A stretch of DNA of 64,000 bases from Devosia ureilytica (GTDB lineage: Bacteria; Pseudomonadota; Alphaproteobacteria; Rhizobiales; Devosiaceae). Each line of letters starts with the position of its first letter. Positions within the stretch are counted from its first letter, which is position 1. The stretch is taken from positions 637,146-701,145 of the forward strand of contig NZ_JAMZCU010000003.1 in assembly GCF_024273195.1 (NCBI RefSeq). Direction: 5' to 3'. Positions 8,013 to 15,935 of the stretch are shown piece after piece. The notes beneath the pieces are model-generated. The model searched no databases, was not told the origin of the DNA, and worked only from the letters and a program-made list of their open reading frames with translations. A program made the translations under genes and the position numbers.

Positions 8013-8465
8013 ATGTCAAAGTTAAATGACAGTTTGGTCCAAGCGGGCCATCAAGTGGGTTCACAAGCGGAAAGCGCGCTCATGCTCGACGGCCAAACGG
8101 TTCTCGTTGTCGAGACCGAATTTATTATCGCGCTGGGCATCCAGTCGGTACTGCAATCGCTGGGGGCCGCACAGGTTGTGCTCGCAACCGGCGCCGCAGA
8201 CGCGCACAAACTGACACCATCCTGGACCACGGTCAGCCTCGCCATCATCGAAATGGAAGCCAATCGCCCCGAGCTGATCGAGTTGGCCCGCCAGGTGTCC
8301 CAGAGCGGCATCCCTGTGCTGGGCCTCAGCGCCGACGTCGGGCTGTCGAGCGGTGTGCCGGAACTGCCCGGCACACCCGTGATCATCAAGCCGATCCCCG
8401 ATGAGGATTTGCGTGCGGCCATTCGGGGCCGCCTCCGTCAGAAACCGTTGCCCGACGTGACCTGA
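8013..8465 (+). CDS. Degenerate response-regulator receiver protein (phosphoacceptor Asp replaced)
   Basis: 150 residues from ATG 8013; a second ATG at 8082 (127 residues) has a better ribosome site (GGAAAG) and would begin right before the receiver fold. The fold is a lone CheY-like receiver: VLVVETEFIIALGIQSVL at strand 1, LAIIEMEAN at strand 3 and IIKPIPDEDLRAAI at the end, with the conserved Lys kept. The usual acidic pair VEDE reads VETE, and the phosphorylated Asp in LAxLDx is Glu. It probably cannot be phosphorylated and may act as a fixed-state binding partner. The gene converges on ecfG, with the two 3' ends overlapping by 28 bases. Confidence 0.75.
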   Translation: MSKLNDSLVQAGHQVGSQAESALMLDGQTVLVVETEFIIALGIQSVLQSLGAAQVVLATGAADAHKLTPSWTTVSLAIIEMEANRPELIELARQVSQSGIPVLGLSADVGLSSGVPELPGTPVIIKPIPDEDLRAAIRGRLRQKPLPDVT

Positions 8466-8989
8466 GCGGACACGGCGTCCGGCCCATAATCCGATTCGCC
8501 GCTGATCTTGAGCAGTTCGGTCAGGCGCGTTCTGGCCCGGCTCACCCGGCTTTTCATCGTGCCCACGGCGCAATCACAGATGGACGCGGCTTCCTCATAG
8601 GAAAAGCCCGAAGCCCCGATCAGGATGATCGCTTCGCGCTGGTCATCCGGCAGCTTGGTCAGCGCGGCCTTGAAGTCCTCAAGATCCATGGAACCATATT
8701 GCGGCGGGTGAACCGACAGACGCTCGGTGAATACCCCATCGCTATCCTGCACTTCCCGGCCGCGCTTGCGCATCTGGCTGTAGAACTCATTACGCAGGAT
8801 CGTGAACAGCCAGGCCTTGATATTGGTGCCCATTTCAAAGCTGGTCTGCTTGGCCCAGGCCTTCATCACGGTGTCCTGCACCAGATCGTCGGCCTTGTCA
8901 TGCTTGCCGGTCAGCGAAACGGCAAAGGCTCGCAGGCTCGGCAAAGTCGCGAGCATCTCGCGCTTGAAGGAAGTTCCCTCGGCACTCAT
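8438..8989 (-). CDS. ecfG: EcfG-family extracytoplasmic function sigma factor (general stress)
   Basis: 183 residues from ATG 8989. Region 2 spans about residues 12-80 (HDKADDLVQDTVMKAW, then TNIKAWLFTILRNEF) and region 4 about 105-160 (LTKLPDDQREAIILIGASGFSYEEAASI, with the helix-turn-helix CAVGTMKSRVSRARTRL). This is the ECF15/EcfG group that directs RNA polymerase to GGAAC-N16/17-CGTT promoters in Alphaproteobacteria. The start is set by its position four bases after the nepR stop; longer upstream frames overlap nepR and are excluded. Together with nepR and phyR it forms the partner-switching stress module. Several matching promoters are seen nearby. Confidence 0.95.
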   Translation of the reverse strand: MSAEGTSFKREMLATLPSLRAFAVSLTGKHDKADDLVQDTVMKAWAKQTSFEMGTNIKAWLFTILRNEFYSQMRKRGREVQDSDGVFTERLSVHPPQYGSMDLEDFKAALTKLPDDQREAIILIGASGFSYEEAASICDCAVGTMKSRVSRARTRLTELLKISGESDYGPDAVSAQVTSGNGF

Positions 8990-8993
8990 GCCG

Positions 8994-9215
8994 TTACTCC
9001 CCACCCTGGTCGGTCGATTTGCCACCTTGGGCCTTTTCCGCATTGTCGAGCTTCTCGAGCAGATCGAGCAGTTGATCAGGAACGCCTTCGTCCTGAACCG
9101 CCCCATACAGCGCACGCAAACGCGAGCCGATATCGGTCGTAGGACCGAGCCCATCGTCTGCCCGCCCCGCCTGCATGCGCACACGTTGCTGGGTCACCAG
9201 ATTATCCTTCTTCAT
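8994..9215 (-). CDS. nepR: NepR anti-sigma factor
   Basis: 73 residues. The conserved NepR core is clear: IGSRLRALYGAVQDEGVPD followed by LLDLLEKLD (about residues 30-57), two amphipathic helices that clamp EcfG. Unstressed, NepR holds the sigma factor inactive; phosphorylated PhyR captures NepR and frees it. The gene lies four bases upstream of ecfG in the same operon, the usual arrangement, and diverges from phyR. Confidence 0.95.
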   Translation of the reverse strand: MKKDNLVTQQRVRMQAGRADDGLGPTTDIGSRLRALYGAVQDEGVPDQLLDLLEKLDNAEKAQGGKSTDQGGE

Positions 9216-9262
9216 GCCAGTTCGACCGATCAGTCTTGGAAATCGTTATCTTGCCAACCCCA

Positions 9263-9288
9263 AATGCGCGCTGGCGCAGAAAAGTTCC
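9263..9288 (-). promoter_or_regulatory. Possible EcfG-type promoter for nepR-ecfG
   Basis: On the minus strand GGAAC (9288-9284) is followed after 17 bases by CATT (9266-9263), one base off the CGTT consensus. Its -35 is eight bases from the oppositely oriented phyR -35, together forming the inverted repeat GTTCC-N8-GGAAC. Positive autoregulation of nepR-ecfG is common in this system. Confidence 0.5.
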
Positions 9289-9296
9289 GCCTCTTT

Positions 9297-9321
9297 GGAA
9301 CTTTTGTTGGACCCGCACGTT
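9297..9321 (+). promoter_or_regulatory. Predicted EcfG-type promoter for phyR
   Basis: GGAAC at 9297-9301 and CGTT at 9318-9321 with a 16-base spacer, 52 bases before the phyR ATG. Confidence 0.75.
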
Positions 9322-9373
9322 TTGGGGCACTGTGAGGTTCAGAACCACAAGCGTCACCTGGGAGTAATCGTCT

Positions 9374-10168
9374 ATGTCATTGTCCACGCGGATCGCACCG
9401 CATTTGCCCTATCTGCGGCGTTTTTCCCGAGCCGTAACCGGCTCACAAACCTCCGGCGATGCCTATGTAGCGGCCACTCTCGAAGCCCTTATCGCCGACA
9501 TCTCTTTATTTCCCGAAGCCTCAAGCGACCGGATCGCACTCTATAAACTTTTCTCGGCCCTGTTCTCATCCTCGGCCGTTTCCATCCCCGAACCCTCCTC
9601 AAGCTTTGCCTGGGAGCAGCGCGCTGCTGCCAACCTGGCCAATCTTGCCCCGCTTCCACGCCAGGCCTTCCTGCTGGTCGCGGTAGAAGGCTTCAACCAC
9701 GCCCAGGCTGCAGAAATCCTCTCCTGCAGCGAGAGTGAATTCGCCGACCTCATTGACCAGGCAGCCACCGACATTTCCCGTCAGGTGGCAACAGAGATCA
9801 TGATCATCGAGGATGAGCCGCTGATCGCCATGGACATCGAGCAGATGGTGCAAAGCCTTGGTCACAAGGTCGTCAGCATCGCCCGCACCCACAAGGAAGC
9901 GGTGACCCTGTTCAACCAGACGCGGCCCCGCATGATCCTGGCCGATATTCAGCTCGCCGATGGCAGCTCGGGCATCGACGCGGTCAACGACATCCTCAAT
10001 ACCCATTCGGTGCCGGTGATCTTCATCACCGCGTTCCCCGAGCGCCTTTTGACCGGGGAGCGGCCTGAGCCGACATTCCTCGTCACCAAGCCGTTCAATC
10101 CCGAGATGGTGAAGGCCTTGATCAGTCAGGCGCTATTCTTCGACGAAGGGTCACGCGCCGCCGCCTGA
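9374..10168 (+). CDS. phyR: PhyR, general stress response regulator (sigma-like domain plus receiver)
   Basis: 264 residues. The N-terminal half (about 1-130) resembles ECF sigma regions 2 and 4 without DNA-binding capacity (LAPLPRQAFLLVAVEGFNHAQAAEIL). The C-terminal half is an intact receiver: acidic pair in IMIIEDEPLIAMDIE, phosphoacceptor Asp in ILADIQLADG, and Lys in VTKPFNPE. On phosphorylation the sigma-like domain mimics EcfG and binds NepR, releasing the real sigma factor. It is divergent from nepR-ecfG and has its own consensus EcfG promoter, giving a positive feedback loop. A terminator follows. Confidence 0.96.
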   Translation: MSLSTRIAPHLPYLRRFSRAVTGSQTSGDAYVAATLEALIADISLFPEASSDRIALYKLFSALFSSSAVSIPEPSSSFAWEQRAAANLANLAPLPRQAFLLVAVEGFNHAQAAEILSCSESEFADLIDQAATDISRQVATEIMIIEDEPLIAMDIEQMVQSLGHKVVSIARTHKEAVTLFNQTRPRMILADIQLADGSSGIDAVNDILNTHSVPVIFITAFPERLLTGERPEPTFLVTKPFNPEMVKALISQALFFDEGSRAAA

Positions 10169-10189
10169 TCGAGCCGCATCAAAGTGTTT

Positions 10190-10215
10190 AAAGGCCAGTG
10201 AAAGCTGGCCTTTTT
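10190..10215 (+). terminator. Rho-independent terminator after phyR
   Basis: AAAGGCCAG and CTGGCCTTT form a 9-bp stem with a 6-base loop, running into TTTTT. Confidence 0.85.
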
Positions 10216-10225
10216 GCTTTTGGCT

Positions 10226-10251
10226 GGAACTTTGGCGAAGTGGCGGGCGTT
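10226..10251 (+). promoter_or_regulatory. Predicted EcfG-type promoter for DUF1328 gene
   Basis: GGAAC at 10226-10230 and CGTT at 10248-10251, 17 bases apart, 31 bases upstream of the DUF1328 start and directly after the phyR terminator. Confidence 0.75.
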
Positions 10252-10282
10252 GAGTGGACAAGTTTGAAACATGGAGTCCACC

Positions 10283-10447
10283 ATGCTGTATTATGCACTC
10301 GTCTTTCTGGTCATCGCCCTGATCGCCGGCGTTCTCGGTTTCGGCGGCATTGCAGGCGCTTCGGCCGGTATCGCCCAGATCCTGTTCTTCCTGTTCCTGG
10401 CGTTCCTGGTGATTTCGCTGGTTATCGGTCTCTTCCGCAGGACCTGA
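10283..10447 (+). CDS. DUF1328 family small membrane protein
   Basis: 54 residues, almost entirely two membrane segments separated by a Gly-rich turn ([15 protein letters not shown]) and ending FRRT. This matches DUF1328 (YtjA-like) proteins. An in-frame ATG at 10271 would add four residues, but the one at 10283 has GGAG at a proper distance and gives the usual family start MLYYAL. A consensus EcfG-type promoter precedes it, consistent with reports that DUF1328 genes are frequent members of the alphaproteobacterial stress regulon. Function unknown. Confidence 0.88.
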   Translation: MLYYALVFLVIALIAGVLGFGGIAGASAGIAQILFFLFLAFLVISLVIGLFRRT

Positions 10448-10466
10448 TCTGAGTTTTCCAGTTCAA

Positions 10467-10492
10467 CAAACGGCGCCCAAAGGCGCCGTTTG
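10467..10492. terminator. Terminator hairpin between convergent genes
   Basis: A perfect 11-bp stem (CAAACGGCGCC with GGCGCCGTTTG) around a CAAA loop lies between the DUF1328 stop and the YdcF stop, and can serve both strands. Confidence 0.8.
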
Positions 10493-10493
10493 C

Positions 10494-11285
10494 TTATGGG
10501 GCTGGAAAAACCTCTTCGATCTGCCCGGTCAGCCGGTATATCAGCAACCCGATCCATTCTCTGATCGCAATTGACGCCGTCTCGAAGTTGCGGCTGGGAT
10601 TGGCAAGGTCGGGACCCAGCACCTCATTGCCGATGCTGCGGTAGTCGGTAGGCCATGGGATGACCGGCACGCCTTGGGCGCGGAACAGACCCACGGATCG
10701 CGGCATGTGAAAACCCGAGGTCACGAGAAGGATATCGCCAGCCCCCTCTTCGATTAACTGGCGGGAGTTGGCCGCGTTTTCAATCGTGTTGCGGGAATGT
10801 CCTTCGAGCACGAGCCGGTCCTGCGAGATACCATGAGCGATAAAAAACCGCTCCGCCGTTTCAGCCTCGCTTTCCGCAGACCCCTCCAGGGCGCCCCCGC
10901 CCCCCGACAGCACTATCGTGGCTTCTGGATAGCGATTGGCCAGCCACAAAGTGGTCGTCAGCCGCTCGCCGGCGTCGTTCATGGCCACCATGGATCGCAC
11001 CGCACTGATATGGGAGTTGGTGGCGCCACCCAGCATGATGATGGCGCCGACGCGTTCCGGCGGAGTCCCGGGCACCGCAAATCGGTCCTCCAGCGGTTGG
11101 ATCAGCAGATACCCAAGGCTGGTATAGCCGAGCAGGGCCACGAATATCCCTGCCAGAGCCAGCGCAGCAACGGCGCTGCGGCGACGGTGCAGCAGCACCA
11201 GAACCAATCCCGCCAGCACCATCAGCAACACCAGGCTGAGCGGTTGCGCGAGCAGCCAGAACACCTTTGAGAGAACGAAGAACAT
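10494..11285 (-). CDS. YdcF/ElyC/SanA (DUF218) family membrane protein
   Basis: 263 residues from ATG 11285; a GTG four codons upstream is the alternative, and GGTGAG eight bases before the ATG favours the shorter form. Two membrane segments (about residues 8-32 and 38-62) anchor a periplasmic DUF218 domain beginning with VGAIIMLGGATN. The domain continues with IVLSGGGGALEGSAESEAE and ILLVTSGFHMPRS, typical of the family. Escherichia coli relatives ElyC and SanA affect peptidoglycan and undecaprenyl-phosphate related processes. The gene converges on DUF1328 and has no apparent partner. Confidence 0.88.
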   Translation of the reverse strand: MFFVLSKVFWLLAQPLSLVLLMVLAGLVLVLLHRRRSAVAALALAGIFVALLGYTSLGYLLIQPLEDRFAVPGTPPERVGAIIMLGGATNSHISAVRSMVAMNDAGERLTTTLWLANRYPEATIVLSGGGGALEGSAESEAETAERFFIAHGISQDRLVLEGHSRNTIENAANSRQLIEEGAGDILLVTSGFHMPRSVGLFRAQGVPVIPWPTDYRSIGNEVLGPDLANPSRNFETASIAIREWIGLLIYRLTGQIEEVFPAP

Positions 11286-11427
11286 GGAGCCACTCACCTT
11301 ACGCCGACGCGGGCAAAACCCGCTTTTTCGCTTGCTATCTCACTGACTTCTGCTTTTCTACCAATCGGTCAAGATTGCCAGCCCTAATAAGGCAATCGCC
11401 GGTCAGGTAGGCGCCCGAACAGGGCCA

Positions 11428-12234
11428 ATGGTGAGCATGAAGCAGGCTGAACCCGCCATCGCGGGGGCATCGCCGGTCGTTGAACTGCGCGATCTTCACA
11501 AATCCTTCGGCGCGCTGGAAGTGCTCAAGGGCATTTCCTTTGCTGCCCGCGAGGGGCAAGTGGTCTCCCTCATCGGGTCCTCGGGGTCAGGCAAGTCCAC
11601 CCTGCTGCGCTGCATCAACATGCTCGAAATCCCCGACCAGGGCGAAGTGCTCATCGACGGCGAAGCCATTGCGCTCAAGGGTAATGGCCAGGGCCGCGCC
11701 ATCGGCGACGAAAACCAGATCCGCCGCATCCGCTCGGAGCTGGGCATGGTGTTCCAATCGTTCAATCTCTGGGCCCATATGACCATTCTCGAAAATGTCA
11801 TGGAAGCGCCGCTCGTGGTGCAGAAGCGCGCCCGGCCCGAGGTTGAGGCCGAAGCCCGCGCTATGCTCGACAAGGTCGGCATCGGCGCCAAGGCCGACGC
11901 TTATCCGGCCCAGCTCTCCGGCGGCCAGCAACAGCGCGCCGCCATCGCCCGCGCGCTGTGCATCAATCCGCGCGTCATGCTCTTTGACGAACCCACCTCC
12001 GCGCTCGACCCCGAGCTTGAAGTGGAAGTCCTGCGCGTCATCAAGCTTTTGGCCGATGAAGGCCGCACCATGGTGCTCGTCACCCATGACATGGATTTTG
12101 CCCGCTCAGTCTCGGATCGGGTGATTTTCCTCCATCAAGGCCTGATTGAGGAGGAGGGCACGCCCGCCGAAGTCTTTGGCGCCACCCGCTCCCCCCGCCT
12201 CAAGCAATTCCTCAATGCCGCCCACCATGCGTGA
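11428..12234 (+). CDS. Polar amino acid ABC transporter ATP-binding protein (HisP-like)
   Basis: 268 residues. Walker A is GSSGSGKST near residue 51, the signature is [15 protein letters not shown] near 167, Walker B is [14 protein letters not shown] near 189 and the switch His is in [12 protein letters not shown]. The insert [18 protein letters not shown] is typical of HisP/GlnQ/OccP-type ATPases. It is the first gene of a five-gene operon (ATPase, binding protein, two permeases, M14 hydrolase) for import of an amino acid or related compound. Histidine, lysine/arginine or an opine are all possible. Confidence 0.92.
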   Translation: MVSMKQAEPAIAGASPVVELRDLHKSFGALEVLKGISFAAREGQVVSLIGSSGSGKSTLLRCINMLEIPDQGEVLIDGEAIALKGNGQGRAIGDENQIRRIRSELGMVFQSFNLWAHMTILENVMEAPLVVQKRARPEVEAEARAMLDKVGIGAKADAYPAQLSGGQQQRAAIARALCINPRVMLFDEPTSALDPELEVEVLRVIKLLADEGRTMVLVTHDMDFARSVSDRVIFLHQGLIEEEGTPAEVFGATRSPRLKQFLNAAHHA

Positions 12235-12301
12235 GGGCATTGGGAACCGACCCGGAAAACCGGGCGCATCCGCAAAACCGAAAACCCAACGGAGAACAAC
12301 C

Positions 12302-13054
12302 ATGAAGAAGATGATGCTGGCGGCAGCCGCCATCCTGGCGCTCGGCACCCCTGCCTTCGCCCAGGACAGCGTGCGCATCGCCACCGAAGGCGCCTATGCC
12401 CCCTGGAACTTTCTCAACGATGCTGGCGAACCCGCCGGCTTCGAAATTGCCCTGGGCAATGCCATCTGTGAAACCGCAGGCCTCACCTGCGAGTGGATCA
12501 TCAACGACTGGGATTCCATCATCCCGAACCTGCTCGCCGGCAACTACGATCTGATCATGGCCGGCATGTCGATCACCGACGAGCGCCTTGAAACCATCGA
12601 CTTCTCGGACAATTACTTCCCGCCCGATCCGTCCCGCTTCGTCGCCGCTGCGGGCGCAAACCTCGATTTCGCCGCGCTTTCGGGTGCCCGCGTTGGCGTC
12701 CAGGGCGGCACCATCCAGGCGGCCTATGCCGAGGAAAACCTGGGCGGCGCCAATACCGTGGTCACGTTCACGACCGCTGATCAGGCCATGGCCGACCTTG
12801 CCGCCGGCAACCTCGACACCATCCTGGCAGATGGCGCCTATCTGGACCCGGTTGTTACCGCCTCGAACGGCAGCATCGAGTTCGTTGGCGAGGAAGTGAT
12901 GATCGGCAATGGCGTGGGCGCTGGCATCCGCAAGGAAGACACCGCGCTCAAGGCCAAGATCGACGAAGCCCTGGCTTCGCTCAAGGCCGACGGCACTGTC
13001 GATGCGCTGATCGCCGAATGGTTCGACGGCATGGGCCCGTTCTTCGCCGAATAA
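12302..13054 (+). CDS. Amino acid ABC transporter substrate-binding protein
   Basis: 250 residues from ATG 12302. A signal peptide (MKKMMLAAAAILALGTPAFA) precedes a type 3 periplasmic binding fold with the family-typical VRIATEGAYAPWNF and IADGAYLDPV regions. It presents the ligand to the two downstream permeases. A small CCCGG/CCGGG hairpin lies in the gap before it, and a stronger hairpin (13068-13091) follows it. Substrate not determinable, but its length and the first motif fit basic amino acid or opine binding proteins. Confidence 0.92.
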   Translation: MKKMMLAAAAILALGTPAFAQDSVRIATEGAYAPWNFLNDAGEPAGFEIALGNAICETAGLTCEWIINDWDSIIPNLLAGNYDLIMAGMSITDERLETIDFSDNYFPPDPSRFVAAAGANLDFAALSGARVGVQGGTIQAAYAEENLGGANTVVTFTTADQAMADLAAGNLDTILADGAYLDPVVTASNGSIEFVGEEVMIGNGVGAGIRKEDTALKAKIDEALASLKADGTVDALIAEWFDGMGPFFAE

Positions 13055-13067
13055 GCCACAAAATCCT

Positions 13068-13091
13068 GCTCCTCCCGCCAACGGGGGGAGC
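13068..13091 (+). other. Intercistronic hairpin after binding-protein gene
   Basis: GCTCCTCCC and GGGGGGAGC form a 9-bp stem with one G-U pair and a 6-base loop, without a T run. Such structures often protect the abundant binding-protein portion of an ABC transporter transcript. Confidence 0.55.
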
Positions 13092-13112
13092 ATCCAACCG
13101 CGGGGCGGCGGC

Positions 13113-13925
13113 ATGTCCGAAGACTTGGCCTTCTGGGCCGGCTACATCACCAATGGCAAGCACCTGACCTGGTACGCGAGTTTCCAGTTCACGGTCTATG
13201 CTGCCCTTCTGGGCGGTGCGCTTGCCGTCGTCTTCGGCCTCACCGGCGCCACCCTCAAGAATTCGCGTTTTGTCGGCTTCCGCCTCATTGGCTCGACCTA
13301 TTCGTCCATCGTGCGCGGCGTGCCGGATGTGCTGTTCTTCCTGTTCTTTCCGCTCGCCTTCGAGCAGGGCGTGGAATGGCTGGTTTCCACCCAGGTCTGT
13401 TCAGTCGAATCCATCGCTGCCCAGACCGCGCCTTGGCCGCCCTGCCGCGAGGCCAACTGGTTCCTGGGCACCACCGAATATCTGCTGCTCGCCAGCGTCT
13501 CGCTGGGTCTCGTCTATGGGGCCTTTGCAACCAATGTCATTCATGGCGCCATGCGCGCCGTCCCCGCCGGCCAGCTTGAAGCAGCGCGCGCCTATGGCAT
13601 GAGCGCGGCCCAGGTGCTCTGGCGCGTCCATATCCGCCAGATGTGGGTCTATGCCCTGCCGGGCCTGTCCAACGTCTGGATGCTGATCGTCAAGGCCACC
13701 TCGCTGCTCTCGCTGCTGCAGATTGCCGATATCGTGCTCTGGGCCGACCGGCTCGGCGCGCCTAATTTTTTGCCCACGGTGGGTCTCGTGCACGATGACT
13801 GGCGCTGGCGCTATTATCTCGTGCTGTTCGTCTTTTACATCCTCGTCACCTGGCTTTCCGAGCGTGCCTTCGAAGCCCTGATGCGCCGCACCGGTCGCGG
13901 CATCCTCAGCGAGGTGCCCGCCTGA
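13113..13925 (+). CDS. Polar amino acid ABC transporter permease
   Basis: 270 residues with about five membrane segments. The inner-membrane permease loop that docks on the ATPase is visible as GAMRAVPAGQLEAARAYGMS near residue 150. It is a HisQ-type permease. The region around residues 85-115 carries an extra hydrophilic loop with two cysteines (QVCSVES and WPPCREA) that is longer than usual. Its stop overlaps the ATG of the next permease (TGATG), so the two are translationally coupled as a heterodimer. Confidence 0.92.
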   Translation: MSEDLAFWAGYITNGKHLTWYASFQFTVYAALLGGALAVVFGLTGATLKNSRFVGFRLIGSTYSSIVRGVPDVLFFLFFPLAFEQGVEWLVSTQVCSVESIAAQTAPWPPCREANWFLGTTEYLLLASVSLGLVYGAFATNVIHGAMRAVPAGQLEAARAYGMSAAQVLWRVHIRQMWVYALPGLSNVWMLIVKATSLLSLLQIADIVLWADRLGAPNFLPTVGLVHDDWRWRYYLVLFVFYILVTWLSERAFEALMRRTGRGILSEVPA

Positions 13926-14659
13926 TGGATGGGTTCTTCAACGATCTGGCCATCATGGCCCCGGCGGTTGCGTTCAATATCTATTTTGCCGCCGCCTCCA
14001 TCCCCCTTGGCTTTGTCATGGCGGTGTTCCTGGCGCTGGGCAAGGCGTCACCCAATCCGCTGATCAACGCCCTGTCGCGCGGCTATATCTATGCCTTTCG
14101 CGGCTCGCCGCTGTTCATCCAGTTCTTCATGTTCTATTCGCTGGCGCTCTCGCTCAACCTCACGGTCTGGAAGCCCCTGGGCATTTCCGGCTTCGTGCTG
14201 CATCCCCTGTTCGTGGGGCCGCTTGTTCTGGTGCTCAACACGGCCGCCTATACCGCCGAAATCTTTTATGGCGCCCTGCGCGCCGTGCCGCGTGGCGCCA
14301 TCGAGGCCGCCCGCGCCTATGGCATGAGCCGCACCCAGCAGTTCCGCCGCGTGGTCTGGCCCAACCTTATTCGCCTCGCATGGCCCGCCTATACCAACGA
14401 GGTGGTGTTCCTGTTCCACGCCACGGCCATCGTTTACTTCGCCCTGCCGGTGGTTGGCCCGCAGGCCGACCTGATGATCACCGCCAAGACTCTGTTCGAG
14501 CGCGACTACAATGCCTTCCTGCATTTTTCCGTCGCCGCGATCTATTTCCTCCTGGTCTCGCTGGTGGTGTTCTTTCTCTTCGGCCTCATCTACCAGCGGC
14601 TGATGCGCCATCTTCCGGCGCAGCCCGGCCTGCGTTTTGCTCCAAAATGGCTTCGCTAG
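13925..14659 (+). CDS. Polar amino acid ABC transporter permease, second subunit
   Basis: 244 residues, five predicted membrane segments, with the coupling loop GALRAVPRGAIEAARAYGMS near residue 118. It is a HisM-type partner of the preceding permease. The start ATG overlaps the previous stop by one base. The stop codon lies at the edge of a dispersed repeat (14657-14710). Confidence 0.92.
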   Translation: MDGFFNDLAIMAPAVAFNIYFAAASIPLGFVMAVFLALGKASPNPLINALSRGYIYAFRGSPLFIQFFMFYSLALSLNLTVWKPLGISGFVLHPLFVGPLVLVLNTAAYTAEIFYGALRAVPRGAIEAARAYGMSRTQQFRRVVWPNLIRLAWPAYTNEVVFLFHATAIVYFALPVVGPQADLMITAKTLFERDYNAFLHFSVAAIYFLLVSLVVFFLFGLIYQRLMRHLPAQPGLRFAPKWLR

Positions 14660-14710
14660 AGCGTTTCCAGCAAAACTGGCCACCACTTTTGCGGTTCGGA
14701 AGCGCGACCA
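14657..14710 (+). repeat. Dispersed ~55-bp intergenic repeat, copy 1
   Basis: It starts AGAGCGTTTCCAGCAAAA and ends TTTTGCGGTTCGGAAGCGCG, almost identical to 31926-31980. It occupies nearly the whole gap between permease and M14 hydrolase genes. Similar short elements recur in Rhizobiales genomes. Confidence 0.75.
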
Positions 14711-14726
14711 AGCAAGGACTCTTCTT

Positions 14727-15866
14727 ATGACTTTTCAGCAGCACTCCACCGTGCTCGCCGGCGACGCGCCCGGCCAATCCACTACGCTATACTGGTACAC
14801 CGCCGGTCCCGAAGATGCGCCCACCAAGGTGTACCTGCAGGCAGCCCTCCATGCCGACGAGCAGCCGGGCACCATGGCCCTGCACCATCTGCTGCCCATG
14901 CTGCGCGACGCCGATGCCGCCCGAACCCTCAAAGCCCGTTTCACAATCTTTCCCTCGGTCAATCCGCTGGGCCTCGCCACCCGCGTCTTGCGCCGTCATA
15001 TCGGGCGCTACGATCTTGAAACCGGCGTCAATTTCAACCGCCGCTGGCCCGACCTCTATCCCCAGATCGCCCAGGCCATTGCGGGCAAGCTGGTCGATGA
15101 TCCACAGGCCAATCTCGCAACCATCCGCAAGGCTGTCGGCGTCTGGCTCGATCAGCAGCAGCCGGCAACCGCCGCCCAGCGCCTGCGTCTCCTGATCCTG
15201 AAAGCAGCCCACGACGCCGACATCGTGCTCGACCTGCACTGCGACGACGAGAGCCTGAAGCACATCTTCACCTCGCCCGACCTGATGCCGGGCCTGCAGG
15301 ACCTCGCCGACCGCATGCAGGTCGCCGCGACGCTGACCGCCGAGGACAGCGGCGGCGGTTCGTTCGACGAGGTGCTGCCCGGCCTCTACCGCAAGGCCCA
15401 GCAGGCCAACCCCGGTTTCCCCATCCCCATGGGCGCCGAGACTGCAACCCTCGAATATCGCGGCCAGGCGGACACCCACGACGCCATGGGCCGCGAAGAT
15501 GCACAAGGCCTGCACGATTTCTTCGCCGGTCGTGGCCTCATCGCAGCACCCCCTCCTGTGGCCACACCAGCGCCCGGCCCCACCTCTCTTGAGGCCACCG
15601 AAATGCTGCGCGCCGACCGGGCCGGCCTGCTCGCCTATCGCGTCAATTTGGGTGATCAGGTGAAAAAGGGTGATGTCATTGCCGACATCATCGCCATGGA
15701 CGGTCCCGAGGCTTTCATCGGCCGCACCCCGCTCAGGGCCGGAACCGATGGGCTTATCCTCTCGCGCGTCACGGCCAAATATGTCGTCGCAGGCGCGTCC
15801 GTCGCCAAGATCGTCGGCTGCGACATCCTGCCGGCCCGCGCCGGCGGCTATCTCCTCGAAGACTGA
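14727..15866 (+). CDS. M14 family zinc hydrolase (succinylglutamate desuccinylase/aspartoacylase-like)
   Basis: 379 residues from ATG 14727, with AAGGA upstream; an earlier in-frame ATG at 14637 lies inside the permease gene and is rejected. Zinc ligands fit H42 and E45 (HADEQPG) and H171 (LDLHCDDES), and NFNRRWPDL near 102 is the usual substrate-binding region. The C-terminal 80 residues form a lipoyl-like beta domain (VNLGDQVKKGDVIADI) separated by a Pro/Ala linker. It probably removes an acyl group from an N-acyl amino acid or opens a related amide. Sitting at the end of an amino acid importer operon, it likely processes the imported compound. Confidence 0.85.
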   Translation: MTFQQHSTVLAGDAPGQSTTLYWYTAGPEDAPTKVYLQAALHADEQPGTMALHHLLPMLRDADAARTLKARFTIFPSVNPLGLATRVLRRHIGRYDLETGVNFNRRWPDLYPQIAQAIAGKLVDDPQANLATIRKAVGVWLDQQQPATAAQRLRLLILKAAHDADIVLDLHCDDESLKHIFTSPDLMPGLQDLADRMQVAATLTAEDSGGGSFDEVLPGLYRKAQQANPGFPIPMGAETATLEYRGQADTHDAMGREDAQGLHDFFAGRGLIAAPPPVATPAPGPTSLEATEMLRADRAGLLAYRVNLGDQVKKGDVIADIIAMDGPEAFIGRTPLRAGTDGLILSRVTAKYVVAGASVAKIVGCDILPARAGGYLLED

Positions 15867-15935
15867 ACGCCCACCCCTTGGTCGGGAATGAGCGGGCGAC
15901 CCCTGGGACAGGCCGACACTGAAAGAGCCTGGATC

